Assembly (NCBI GenBank): GCA_020465985.1
Contig: JAANYP010002875.1
Coordinates: 186,001-250,000 of the forward strand
DNA from: Centrapalus pauciflorus
Taxonomy: Eukaryota > Streptophyta > Magnoliopsida > Asterales > Asteraceae
Direction of reading: 5' to 3'
DNA length: 64,000 bases
The notes under the pieces were generated by a model, which saw only the letters and a program-made list of their open reading frames with translations, was not told the origin of the DNA and ran no database searches. Of this stretch, positions 46,401 through 60,400 are shown one piece after another. The translations under genes and the position numbers were made by a program. Position 1 is the stretch's first letter; every line of letters starts with the position of its first letter.

Positions 46401-49400
46401 GCATATGTTTCGGTACTTATTGGTGATTGTTACTGACTTGTATGGAAACATCTGCTGCTGCTTGTTCCATGATTACTTAATTTTATTTTTGGAACATATG
46501 ATAGACACTGATGAAACTGGATAACTGCTGTTGCATGTTCCTTGATTACTTGCATTGCTTCGGACCGCTGTGTGTGACAGATTGCATTACTTACTTGCAT
46601 ATGTTTCGGTACTTATTGGTGATTGTTACTGACTTGTATGGAAACAACTGCTGCTGCTCGTTCCTTGATTACTTAATTGTATGTTAGGAACGTAGGATAG
46701 ACACTGCTGAAACTAGACAACTGCTGCTCCATGTTCCTTGATTACTTGCATTGCTCAGGACCGCTGTGAGTGACACATTGCACTACTTACTTGCATATGT
46801 TCCGGTACTTATTGGTGATTGATACTGAATTGTATGGAAACATCTACTACTGCTTGTTCCTTGATTAATTAAATGTATGCTAGGAACGTATGATAGACAC
46901 TCCTGAAACTGGACAACTGTTGTTGCATGTTCCTTGATAACTTTCATTGCTCAGGTCCGCTATGAGTGTCAGATTGCATTACTTACTTGCATATGTTTCG
47001 CTACTTATTGGTGATTGTTACTGACTTGTATGGAAACATCTGCTGCTGCTTGTTCCATGATTACTTAATTTTATGTTAGGAACATATGATAGACACTGAT
47101 GAAACTGGATAACTGCTGCTGCATGTTCCTTGATTACTTGCATTGCTCCGGACCACTGTGAGTGACAGATTGCATTACTTACTTGCATATGTTTCGGTAC
47201 TTATTGGTGATTGTTACTGACTTGTATGGAAACATCTGATGCTGCTTGTTCCTTGATTACTTAATTGTATGTTAGGAACGTATGATAGACACTGCTGAAA
47301 CTAGACAACTGCTGTTGCATGTTCCTTGATTACTTGCATTGCTCAGGACTGCTGTGTGTGACAGATTGCACTACTTAGTTGCATATGTTCTGGTACTTAT
47401 TGGTGATTGTTACTGACTTGTATGGAAACATCAGTTACTGCTTGTTCCTTGATTACTTAATTGTATGTTAGGAATGTATGATAGACATTGCTGAAACTGG
47501 ACAACTGCTACTGCATGTTCATTGATTACTTGCATTGCTCAGGACCGCTGTGAGTGACAGATTGCCTTACTACTTGCATATGTTTCGGTACTTATTGGTG
47601 ATTGATATTGACTTGTATGGAAACATCTACGACTGCTTGTTCCTTGATTAATTAAATGTATGCTAGGAACGTATGATAGACACTGCTGAAACTGGACAAC
47701 TGTTGTTGCATGTTCCTTGATAACTTGCATTGCTCAGGACCCCTATGAGTGTCGGATTGCATTACTTACTTGCATATTCGGTACTTATTGGTGATTGTTA
47801 CTGACTTGTATGGAAACATCTGCTGCTTCTTGTTCCATGATTACTTAATTTTATGTTAGGAACATCTGATAGACACTGATGAAACTGGATAACTGCTGCT
47901 GCATGTTTCTTGATTACTTGCATTGCTCCGGACCGCTGTGAGTGACAGATTGCATTACTTACTTGCATATGTTTCGGTACTTATTGGTGATTGTTACTGA
48001 CTTGTATGGAAACAACTGCTGCTGCTTGTTCCTTGATTACTTAATTGTATGTTAGAAACGTAGGATAGACACTGCTGAAACTAGACAACTGCTGCTGCAT
48101 GTTCCTTGATTACTTGCATTGCTCAGGACCGCTGTGAGTGACAAATTGCACTACTTACTTGCATATGTTCCGGTACTTATTGGTGATTGTTACTGACTTG
48201 TATGGAAACATCAGTTGCTTCTTGTTCCTTGATTACTTAATTGTATGGTAGGAATGTATGATAGACATTGCTGAAACTGGACAACTGCTACTGCATGTTC
48301 CTTGATTATTTGCATTGCTCAGGACCGCTGTGAGTGATAGATTGCATTACTTACTTGCATATGTTTCGGTACTTATTGGTGATTGTTACTGACTTGTATG
48401 GAAACATCTGCTGCTGCTTGTTCCATCATTACTTAATTTTATGTTAGGAACATATGACAGACACTAATGAAACTGGATAACTGCTGCTGCATGTTCCTTG
48501 ATTACTTGCATTGCTCCGGACCGCTGTGAGTGACAGATTGCATTACTTACTTGCATATGTTTCGGTACTTATTGGTGATTGTTACTGACTTGTATGGAAA
48601 CATCTGCTGCTGCTTGTTCCATGATTACTTAATTTTATGTTAGGAACATATGATAGACACTGATGAAACTGGATAACTGCTGCTGCATGTTCCTTGATTA
48701 CTTGCATTGCTCCGGACCGCTGTGAGTGACAGATTGCATTACTTACTTGCATATGTTTCGGTACTTATTGGTGATTGTTGCTGACTTGTATGGAAACAAC
48801 TGCTGCTGCTTGTTCCTTGATTACTTAATTGTAAGTTAGGAACGTAGGATAGACACTGCTGAAACTAGACAACTGCTGCTGCATGTTCCTTGATTACTTG
48901 CATTGCTCAGGACCGCTGTGAGTGGCAAATTGCACTACTTACTTGCATATGTTCCGGTACTTATTGGTGATTGTTACTGACTTGTATGGAAACATCAGTT
49001 GCTGCTTGTTCCTTGATTTCTTAATTCTATGGTAGGAATGTATGATAGACATTGCTGAAACTGGACAACTGCTACTGCATGTTCCTTGATTATTTGCATT
49101 GCTCAGGACCACTGTGAGTGATAGATTGCATTACTTACTTGCATATGTTTCGGTACTTATTGGTGATTGTTACTGACTTGTATGGAAACATCTGCTGCTG
49201 CTTGTTCCATCATTTCTTAATTTTATGTTAGGAACATATGATAGACACTAATGAAACTGGATAACTGCTGCTGCATGTTCCTTGATTACTTGCATTGCTC
49301 CGGACCGCTGTGAGTGACAGATTGCATTACTTACTTGCATATGTTTCGGTACTTATTGGTGATTGTTACTGACTTGTATGGAAACATCTGATGCTGCTTG

Positions 49401-51557
49401 TTCCATGATTACTTAATTTTATGTTAGGAACATATGATAGACACTGATGAAACTGGATAACTGCTGCTGCATGTTCCTTGATTACTTGCATTGCTCCGGA
49501 CCGTTGTGAGTGACAGATTGCATTACTTACTTGCATATGTTTCGGTACTTATTAGTGATTGTTACTGACTTGTATGGAAACATCTGCTGCTGCTTGTTCC
49601 TTGATTACTTAATTGTATGTTAGGAACGTATGATAGACACTGCTGAAACTAGACAACTGCTGTTGCACGTTCCTTGATTACTTGCATTGCTCAGGACTGC
49701 TGTGAGTGACAGATTGCACTACTTACTTGCATATGTTCCGGTACTTATTGGTGATTGTTACTGACTTGTATGGAAACATCAGTTGCTGCTTGTTCCTTGA
49801 TTACTTAATTGTATGTTAGGAATGTATGATAGACATTGCTGAAACTGGACAACTGCTACTGCATGTTCATTGATTACTTGCATTGCTCAGGACCGCTGTG
49901 TGTGACAGATTGCCTTACTTACTTGCATATGTTTCGGTACTAATTGGTGATTGATATTGACTTGTATGGAAACATCTACTACTACTTGTTCCTTGATTAA
50001 TTAAATGTATGCTAGGAACGTATGATAGACACTGCTGAAACTGGACAACTGTTGTTGCATGTTCCTTGATAACTTGCATTGCTCAGGACCGCTATGAGTG
50101 TCAGATTGCATTACTTACTTGCATATGTTTCGGTACTTATTGGTGATTGTTACTGACTTGTATGGAAACATCTGCTGCTGCTTGTTCCATGATTACTTAA
50201 TTTTATGTTAGGAACATGTGATAGACACTGATGAAACTGGATAACTGCTGCTGCATGTTCCATGATTACTTGCATTGCTTCGGACCGCTGTGTGTGACAG
50301 ATTGCATTACTTACTTGCATATGTTTCGGTACTTATTGGTGATTGTTACTGACTTGTATGGAAACAACTGCTGCTGCTTGTTCCTTGATTACTTAATTGT
50401 ATGTTTGAAACGTAGGATAGACACTGCTGAAACTAGACAACTGCTGCTGCATGTTCCTTGATTACTTGCATTGCTCAGGACTGCTGTGAGTGACACATTG
50501 CACTACTTACTTGCATATGTTCCGGTACTTATTGGTGATTGTTACTGACTTGTATGGAAACATCAGTTGTTGCTTGTTCCTTGATTACTTAATTATATGT
50601 TAGGAATGTATGATAGACATTGCTGAAACTGGACAACTGCTACTGCATGTTCCTTGATTATTTGCATTGCTCAGGACCGCTGTGAGTGATAGATTGCATT
50701 ACTTACTTGCATATGTTTCGGTACTTATTGTTGATTGTTACTGACTTGTATGGGAACATCTGCTGCTGCTTGTTCCGTGATTACTTAATTGTATTTTATG
50801 AACATATGATAGACACTGATGAAAATGGATAACTGCTGCTGCATGTTCCTTTATTACTTGCATTGCTCCGGACCGCTGTGAGTGACAGATTGCATTACTT
50901 ACTTGCATATGTTTCAGTACTTATTGGTGATTGTTAATGACTTGTATGGAAACATCTGCTGCTGCTTGTTCCTTGATTACTTAAATGTATGCTAGCAACG
51001 TATGATAGACACTGCTGAAACTGGACAACTGTTGTTGCATGTTCCTTGATTACTTGCATTGCTCAGAACCGCTATGAGTGTCAGATTGCATTACTTACTT
51101 GGATATGTTTCGGTACTTATTGGTGATTGTTACTGACTTTATGGAAACATCTGCTGCTGCTTGTTCCGTGATTACTTAATTTTATGTTAGGAACACATGA
51201 TAGACACTAATGAAACTAGATAACTACTGCTGCATGTTCCTTGATTACTTGCATTGCTCCGGACCGATGTGAGTGACAGATTGCATTACTTACTTGCATA
51301 TGTTTCGGTACTTATTGGTGATTGTTACTGACTTGTATGGAAACATCTGCCGCTGCTTGTTCCTTGATTACTTAATTGTATGTTAGGAACCTATGATAGA
51401 CACTGTTGAAACTGGACAACTGCTGCTGCTTGTTCCTTGATTACTTGCATTGCTCAGGACCGCTGTGAGTGACAGATTGCACTACTTACTTGCATATGTT
51501 CCGGTACTTATTGGTAATTGTTACTGACTTGTATGGAAACATCAGCTACTGCTTGTT
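43499..51557. repeat. 196-bp satellite, tract 8, with an 8-unit higher-order repeat
   Basis: About 41 units. Eight unit types recur in order. The type with AGACAACTGCTGTTGC plus GGACTGCTG plus GCACTAC starts (at GAAAC) at 44093, 45661 and 47229, exactly 1568 bp (8 x 196) apart, and again at 49577 after 12 units less 4 bp. The following types carry CATCAGTTGCTGC with GACATTGCTG, TCTACTACTGC with AATTAAATGTATGC, CCATGATT with TGATGAAACTGGATAAC, and CAACTGCTGC with CGTAGGATAG. Open frames here (46339-46524, 50231-50461, 47539-47730) are repeat read-through. Confidence 0.96.
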
Positions 51558-53890
51558 TGTAACATCCAAGTTACCACAAACAGTACACGTCATAAAATTT
51601 CATTTCATTAAGTAATAAATATTACTAATTGTTTGATACCACAGGTCCATCTGCCTGAATTCTTAATTACAACAATATGTTAAAGATTAATGGTGGTCTA
51701 AACTAGCTTCTAAATCTTCAATCAGAGTGCGGAAGACTGAACAAGCTACCCGAGACCGCATCATCTTTTCAAAATAGGCGTCATCAAAAGTCCAAAAGTC
51801 TGCTATTCATCAAAGTCCAGATTCACTTAGCCTGGGACGAACTACCTGCTATGGTCTTGCCTTTATCAGCTTTTCCTGAAAAAGAGTTGTCATGACAGAG
51901 TAAGCTAACATTGCTTAGTGAGTTAACAGAGTTCCATTAGTTACCACACACATATAACATACTATCAGTTCCTGTCGGCAATACGTCAGAGACGTCAAAA
52001 AGGTTGGGAGACAACCCAGTCGGTATTCCCATGTGTAAGGCCGAAGCCCTACGGGAAGTGTATGGAAACAAGTCAAATAGGAAAGGAATCTGCAGAATTC
52101 CCTCCTGTGAATGGAGATCTCACATTCGGTCCTGTCGGATAATGCAGATGCAGCGGCAAGTATATAAACAGTCAAGTAAGCAGTAAGCATGATACGTATT
52201 TACATAAAATGTAAAAGTGAACATGCAATCAAGGCAATTCAAGTGTCTAGCTTCAGTAATGTCAAAAGTACGTTTCTATGATACAATATAGTATTAAAGA
52301 AACATGCAGCAACAATCGGAAGTTTCCATACAGTCAATACATTCACCAATAAGTATCGAAATATATGCAAGTAATTAATGAAATCTGTCACTCACAGTGG
52401 TCCGTAGTCAGATAATGCTTAACGAATTAAGCGGTTCAGTTTACTCTGTCAAATCGACGGGTTCCTGCATTTCAGTTTCAAGTCTGGCATATTAATGTCA
52501 AGTCTGTGACATAATCTATATAACCCTAGTTACATATTCAGGTTATAGTCAATTCTGGCTGTCGAGTCTGAGGTAGTTCCTATCGTTCCAAGGTGAGTCT
52601 ATTCTTATCAGATTAATACGATTCATCTAATTACATATGTGTGGCCTTGAAATAAAGCCAATCATATTACTAGCTAGGTGCATCATGACATACGATTTCT
52701 AAGAGTTCATTCAATGTCTGTTAATTCATTTGTGCATATAATAGATATGCAACTTGAAACTGGAGAGTTTAATCCATATCAAAAGATACCTTTAATACAA
52801 TAGGTTGATTAATAACTTAATCTGATTTTGGACTTAATCTTAGACTTGAAATGGCAATCAGATTCGAACTACAAGGAATAGATTCGAACACCTCTCATTC
52901 GAATCTAATGGTTTAGATACGAAGCACACACATAATAGATTCTAGGGAATAGATTTGACTAGGTTAAATTCGAATTAGGGATATAGATTCAAGCCATCCA
53001 TAGATTCGAACCATACATAGTTTCGAACCATACATAGATTCGAAACCTACATAGATTCGAAACCTACATAGATTCGAAGCCTACATAGATTCGAAGCCAT
53101 ACATAGATTCGAAGCCATACATACACACATTCAAATCTGAACATGAACATTTCGAGTTTGTTCTACTTGATCAACGATTTTCCAGGTTTAGCTACTAAAC
53201 ATGAACATAAATGAGGGAAAAATAGATACTAACCTTCGTCCAAGATATATCCTTCGACTATGGATGATTTCCAAGCAAAAACAAGTCCTAAACGGAAGCA
53301 AATCAGCTTCAAATGGATGGGATATGAGCAAACTCGAATTTGTTCAACAAAACCGAACTAAAAGTCAGAAAAAGGGTCGATTTTACCTTAAATCCGGACG
53401 AAATCAAACATGCAATGGTAGATTCGTGTAGAGCTCGACGATATCTAACCGATGGCGTATGAATCACGAGAATCCAATGGTTCGATTAGGAGAAATGTTA
53501 GAGAGAAGGTGTAATCTTAGAGAGAGAAGGAGGAGAGCCCAAGTTTCCAAACTTAAGAAATGAGGAGGGGAGCTCATATTTATAGGAAAATAGGAAAAAG
53601 ATCAGATTTTCTACAGAATTTCCGGAATCGACCAACTTTATTCCCATCAATCTGATTTGCATTTCAGATGCAAATAATAGCAAGGGAGTTCTAGATTTAG
53701 CTATAATTGTCTTTTAGTCAAATTTTTATTCATTTTAGTCCGTTTCGTCATTTTCAGTCTTTAATTTGTCATTTAGCTGAATTTTAATTATTAACTTAAT
53801 TTCAGCTAATTTTGGCCAACTTTTCATGATTAATTATAACTTAATATAATTAACTATTACAAATTCATATTTTCCGTTAATTACTAATAT
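51558..53890 (-). mobile_element. Tekay solo LTR truncated at its 5' end (minus)
   Basis: It starts with TGTAACATCC at 51558 and follows other minus-strand Tekay LTRs until ATTACTAATAT at about 53890, then joins satellite (TGGTGATTGATAC). About 75 bp of the LTR's 5' end are missing, and no matching duplication of TTGTT (51553-51557) follows. The TATA box on minus is at 53577-53584. A TTCGAA array lies at about 52860-53160. The satellite-homologous part is at about 52230-52420. Confidence 0.92.
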
Positions 53891-55007
53891 TGGTGATTGA
53901 TACTGACTTGTATGGAAACATCTGCTGCTGCTTGTTCCTTGATTACTTAATTGTATGCTAGGAACATATGATAGACACTGATGAAACTGGAGAACTGCTG
54001 TTGCATGTTCCTTGATTACTTGGATTGCTCAGGACAGCTGTGAGTGACAGATTAAATTACTTACTTGCATATGTTTCAGTACTTATTGGTGATTGATACT
54101 TACTTGTTTGGAAACATCTGCTGCTGCTTGTTCCTTGATTACTTAAATGTATGCTAGGAACGTATGATAGACACTGCTGAAACTGGACAACTGTTGTTGC
54201 ATGTTCCTTGATTACTTGCATTGCTCAGGACCGCTATGAGTGTCAGATTGCATTACTTACTTGCATATGTTTCGGTACTTATTGGTGATTGTTACTGACT
54301 TGTATGGAAACATGTGCTGCTGCTTGTTCCATGATTACTTAATTTTATGTTAGGAACATATGATAGACACTGATGAAACTGGATAACTGCAGCTGCATGT
54401 TCCTTGATTACTTGCATTGCTCCGGACCGCTGTGAGTGACAGATTGCATTACTTACTTGCATATGTTTCGGTACTTATTGGTGATTGTTACTGACTTGTA
54501 TGGAAACATGTGCCGCTGCTTGTTTCTTGATTACTTAATTGTATGTTAGGAACATATGATAGACACTGCTGAAACTAGACAACTGCTGCTTCATGTTCCT
54601 TGATTATTTGCATTGCTCAGGCCCGCTGTGAGTGACAGATTGCACTACTTACATGCATATGTTCCGGTACTTATTGGTGATTGTTTCTGACTTGAGTGGG
54701 AACATCAGCTGCTGCTTGTTCCTTGATTACTTAATTGTATGTTAGGAACGTATGATAGACACTGCTGAAACTGGACAACTGCTGCTGCATGTTCCTTGAT
54801 TACTTGCACTGCTCAGGACCGCTGTGAGTGACAGATTGCATTACTTACTTGCATATGTTTCGGTACTTATTGGTGATTGATGCTGACTTGTATGGAAACA
54901 TCTGCTGCTGCTTGTTCCTTGATTACTAAATTGTATGTTAGGAACGTATGATAGACACTGTTGAAACTGGACAACTGCTGCTGCATGTTCCTTGATTACT
55001 TGCATTG
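53891..55007. repeat. 196-bp satellite, tract 9
   Basis: About 5.7 units, starting inside a unit at the truncated LTR junction and ending at CATTG (55003-55007), the probable target site of the next Tekay element. Confidence 0.95.
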
Positions 55008-57421
55008 TGTAACATCCAAGTTACCACAAACAGTACACGTCATAAAATTTCATTTCATTAAGTAATAAATATTACTAATTGTTTGATACCACAGGTCCAT
55101 CTGCCTGAATTCTTAATTACAACAATATATTAAAGATTAATGGTGGTCTAAACTAGCTTCTAAATCTTCAATCAGAGTGCGGAAGACTGAACAAGCTACC
55201 CGAGACCGCATCATCTTTTCAAAATAGGCGTCATCAAAAGTCCAAAAGTCTGCTATTCATCAAATGTCCAGATTCACTTAGCCTGGGACGGACTACCTGC
55301 TATGGTCTTGCCCTTATCAGCTTTTCCTGAAAAAAGAGTTGTCATGACAGAGTAAGCTAACATTGCTTAGTGAGTAAACAGAGTTCCATTAGTTACCACA
55401 CATATATAACATACTATCAGCTCCTGTCGGCAAGTCACTACGTCAGAGACGGCAAAAAGGTTGGGAGACAACCCAGTTTGTATTCCCCTGTGTAAGGCCG
55501 AAGCCCTACGGGAAGTGTATGGAAACAAGTCAAATAGGAAAGGAATCTGCAGAATTCCCTCCTGTGAATGGAGATCTCACATTCGGTCCTGTCGGATAAT
55601 GCAGTATGCAGCGGCAAGTATATCAACAGTCAAGTAAACAGTAAGCATGATAAGTATTTACATAAAATGTAAAAGTGAACATGCAATCAAGGCAATTCAA
55701 GTGTCTAGCTTCAGTAATGTTAAAAGTACGTTTCTATGATACAATATAGTATTAAAGAAACATGCAGCAACAATCGGAAGTTTCCATACAGTCGATGACA
55801 TTCACCAATAAGTATCGAAACATATGCAAGTAATTAATGAAAACTGTCACTCACAGTGGTCCGTAGTCAGATAATGCTTAACGAATTAAGCGGTTCAGTT
55901 TACTCTGTCAATCGACGGGTTCCTGCAGTTCAGTTTCAAGTCTGGCATATTAATGTCAAGTTTTGTAGCATGATCTATATAACCCTAGTTATATAATTAT
56001 GTTATTGTCAATTCTGGCTGTCGAGTCTGAGGTAGTTCCTATCGTCCCAAGTTGAGTCTTTTCTTATCAGATCAGTACGATCCCTAATTACAGATGTGTG
56101 GCCTTGAAACAAAGCCAATCGTATTTCTAGCAAGGTGTAACATGCCATACACATTCTAAAGGTTCATACAGAGTCGGTTAATTTATTTGTGCATAAAATA
56201 GTTATGCAACTTGAACTTGTGAGTTTTATCATAATCCAAGGACACTTTCAATTAAAATAAGTTGTTTAATAACTTAATCTGATTTAGGGATTAATCTTAG
56301 GCTTAAAACAAAACCAAATACGAATATAAAGGGACAGATTCGAACCAGATTCATTCGAATCTAATTGCTTAGATTTAAAATTCTCACAAACTCGAGACAA
56401 GGAAGCAGATTCGAAGCATACATAGATTCGAAGCATACATAGGTTCGAAATATGGACATAAACTCGAAACACCTACATAGACTCGAAGGCAACATAAATT
56501 CGAAACTAATAGATTCGAAATTCATAGATTCGAATCAGATAGATTCGAAATGAGCTAGGTTCGAAATTAGATTCTAGGATAGATTCGAGAGCACACTCAT
56601 AGACTCAAAACAGACACATAGATTCGAACTCACAGATTCGGAACCATACAATTCGAGTCTAGTGATTTCGAGTCTGCTCATGAATCTCTCGAGTTTGTTC
56701 TTTTAGTTCATCGTTTTTTCCAGGTTTCAACAATTAAATATGAACATAAATGATAGAGAAATGGTTACTAACCTTCGTCCAAGATATATCCTTTGACTAT
56801 GGATGATTTCCAATCAAAACAAGTCCTAAACGAGAGCAAATCAGCTTCAAATGAAGGGAATATGAGCAAACTCGAATTTGCTCAACAAAAACCGAAATAA
56901 AAGTCAGAAAGATGGTCGATTTTACCTTAAATCCGGACGAAATCTAACATGCAATGATAGATTCGTGTAGAGCTCGACGATCTCTAATCGATGGCGTATA
57001 AATCACGAGAATCCGACGGTTCGTTTAGGAGAAATTCTAGAGAGAAGGAGAAGTCTTATAGATTCCAAACTTAAGAAATGAGGAGGAATGCCCTATTTAT
57101 AGGGAAATAGGGAAAATCAGATCTTCTACTGAATTTTTCCGGAATTGACCAACTTTTATTCCCAACACTCCGATTTGCATTTCAGATGCAAATAATAGCA
57201 AAGAAGTTCTAGATTTGCTATAATTGTCTTTTAGTCATATTTTAATTATTAATTTAATTTCAGCTAAATTTTTGGGCAACTTTTCCTAATTAATTATAAC
57301 TTAATGTAATTAACTATTTAAGATTCATGTTTTCAGTTAATTACTAATATTTGGATAAAATTGCTTTATTATCCAGAGTCTGATGCTGTAATTTATATTT
57401 AATAAATTACGGGCTGTTACA
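55008..57421 (-). repeat. 3' LTR of the Tekay element
   Basis: 2414 bp, TGTAACATCC...GGGCTGTTACA. The TATA box on minus is at 57094-57101 and the donor-like AAG|GTAAAA at 56925/56926. The TTCGAA array lies at about 56335-56660 with units such as CATAGATTCGAA. The satellite-homologous part is at about 55690-55880. Confidence 0.95.
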
Positions 57422-57422
57422 A

Positions 57423-57433
57423 TCTTCCCCCGT
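57423..57433 (-). other. Polypurine tract
   Basis: On minus this reads AACGGGGGAAG up to the LTR boundary, the same tract as at 7543-7553. Confidence 0.85.
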
Positions 57434-57439
57434 TAAATT

Positions 57440-57457
57440 GATTCCGTCCTCGGAATC
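57440..57457 (-). other. Hairpin between the pol stop and the polypurine tract
   Basis: Arms GATTCCG and CGGAATC around AGGA (element strand), 2 bp after the stop codon. Identical to 7519-7536. Confidence 0.7.
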
Positions 57458-57459
57458 GA

Positions 57460-60400
57460 CTAAAACAGGAATAATTTCGGATACTTCTGCCTAATCTCGT
57501 CTTCTCGTTCCCAAGTTTGCGCAGATCCCTTATGGTATTTCCATTGAACTAACACCATTGGAATTTCCTTGTTGCGCAATTTCGAAACTTTATGATCGAT
57601 AATACACTCGGGCTCTTCTTCGTATCGCAATTGCTCGTCAATTCGCACGTCTTTCCATGGAATCGCAGCTTCAACATCAACTAAACACTTTCGCAGATTA
57701 CTCACATGAAATACATCATGAATCCCAGACATTTCGGCAGGCAACTTCAATCTGTAGGCCTGCAATCCTACACGCTCGAGAATTTCAAAAGGACCCACAA
57801 ATCGAGGGCTCAACTTCCCCCGTTTGCCGAACCTTACTATTCCTTTTCTTGGCGAGACCTTCAGCAACACTTTATCTCCAACTTCAAACGCCATTGGTTT
57901 CCGTCTTTTATCATGATACTTCTTTTGTCTGTCTTGAGAAGTCTGAATCCGCTGTCGAATCAACTGTAGTTGGTCATGGGCTTCTTGCAAAATCGCTGGT
58001 CCAGAGATCGGGCGTTTACCTGTTTCCCTCCAACAGGTTGGAGTTCGGCATCGACGTCCATACAAAAGCTGATAGGGAGGCATACCAATAGTCGAATGAT
58101 AACTATTGTTATAAGCAAACTCGACAAACGGCAGGTGAGTATCCCAATTTCCTCCGAGATCAATCACACAGGCACGTAACATATCTTCTAAGGTCAAAAT
58201 CGTCCTCTCACTTTGCCCGTCAGTTTCAGGATGATAGGCGGTGCTCATCTTAAGTTCAGTTCCTAGTCCATTCTGAAAAGCCTTCCAAAAACGAGAAGTA
58301 AATCTGCTGTCACGGTCCGATACTATAGACAATGGCACACCATGTCTAGTCACGATTTCCTTTACGTACAATTCAGCTAACTTTTCGAGGCGTTCATCTT
58401 CACGTATGGGTAGGAAATGAGCTGACTTAGTAAGTCGATCCACTATTACCCATATAGAGTCATGATTCCGCTTAGTCCTGGGCAGCTTCGTCACAAAGTC
58501 CATGGTTATGTGGTCCCACTTCCATTCCGGGATTGGCAATGGTTGTAGTTCCCCATACGGCTTCTGATGTTCCGATTTGACTTGTAAACAAGTCATGCAA
58601 TTTTCCACATATCGTCCTACGTCTTTCTTCATTCCAGGCCACCAATATTCCGTTCTCAAGTCTTGATACATTTTAGTAGAACCAGGGTGTATCGAAAATT
58701 TTGACATATGAGCCTCCGACAGAATTTGATCACGAATACCTCCTAGTCTGGGAACCCATATTCTATCCATGAACCGTCTAAGACCACGATTATCAAGAGT
58801 CAGCTTGGTCACATAAGTAACCATACGTTCAGATTTCAAGTTCTCATCCCGAATGGCTTCGGTTTGAGCGGCAATAATCGACTCAGGCAAGGCAGACTCC
58901 AAAACAACAGAAGTCAAAGCATAACATCGGGTATAATGGTCTTGTCCGGTTTTGCGGCTTAGGGCATCTGCTACAATGTTTGCTTTACCTGGATGGTAAA
59001 GGATCTCACAGTCATAGTCTTTAATCAATTCCATAGATCGCCTTTGTCGCATATTCAGCTCTTTTTGGTCAAATATATACTTCAGACTCTTGTGATCCGT
59101 ATATAATTTACACCTGGTCCCGTACAGATAATGCCGCCAAATCTTCAATGCAAAAGTCACGGCTGCAAGCTCCAAGTCATGCGTCGGGTAATTCTTTTCA
59201 TGCGTCTTTAGCTGCCTTGATGCGTAGGCAATTACTTTATCCCTTTGCATCAGCACACAGCCTAATCCCATCTTAGAAGCATCACTATAGACTACAAAAT
59301 CATCATCACCCTCAGGTAAGGCCAGAATCGGTGCTTCTACTAGCTTACGTTTCAGAGTCTCAAAGGCTCGATCTTGAGATTCATTCCATTCAAACTTCAC
59401 TTCTTTCTTCGTTAGACTGGTTAAAGGCACCGCAATCTTGGAGAAATCACGGATAAATCTTCTGTAATAGCCCGCTAAACCCAAGAAACTTCGAACTTCA
59501 GATACGTTTTTCGGCGCTTCCCACTTCTGAACCGCATCAACCTTTGATGGATCTACGGCTATTCCCTCACCGGAGACAATATGTCCTAAAAATTGCACCT
59601 GGCGTAACCAAAATTCACATTTGGAGAATTTTGCGTAGAGTCGCTCCTTTCGTAACAATTCTAGCAATTCTCGCAAATGCATCGCATGGTCAGATTCAGA
59701 CTTAGAGTAAATCAAGATGTCATCAATGAAGACTATCACTGATTTATCCAGCATTGGTCTACATACTCTATTCATAAGGTCCATAAATGCGGCCGGGGCA
59801 TTTGTGAGACCGAACGGCATTACTAGAAACTCAAAATGGCCGTAACGAGTACGAAATGCAGTCTTCGGTACGTCAGACTCAAATACTTTGAGTTGATGAT
59901 ATCCAGATCGGAGATCAATCTTTGAAAAATAACTAGCCCCTTGCAGTTGATCAAACAAGTCATCAATTCTAGGCAGAGGGTATCGGTTCTTAATAGTTAC
60001 CTTATTTAACTCCCGATAATCGATACACATGCGAAAGGTACCATCCTTCTTCTTAACAAAAAGAACCGGAGCACCCCAAGGAGAAGTACTCGGACGAATA
60101 AACCCTTTTTCCAATAATTCCTGCAACTGACTCATCATTTCCTTCATTTCATTCGGAGCAAGACGGTAAGGGGCTTTCGCGATAGGAGCAGCACCCGGTA
60201 CAAGGTCAATATGGAATTCGATTTGACGATCCGGTGGCAAACCAGAGATGTCATCCGGGAATACATCAGGGAATTCTTGGACTACAGGTACTTCAGATAC
60301 AGTCTTTTTAACTTCTTTAGCATCTATGGCATAGGCTAAATAGGCGGAACAACCTTTGGTTAGGCACTTTCGGGCTTTCATTACAGAGATGAGACCTAAA

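Noticed and set aside
46339..46524. Open frames in satellite tracts (also 31773-32133, 47539-47730, 50231-50461)
   Set aside because: They follow the repeat unit in whichever frame lacks a stop, and repeat the same peptide in neighbouring units. No start context or family similarity.
43499..51557. CRISPR-like regular repeats
   Set aside because: The whole 196-bp unit is repeated, with no unique spacers. This is a eukaryotic satellite. The TTCGAA arrays also lack spacer structure.
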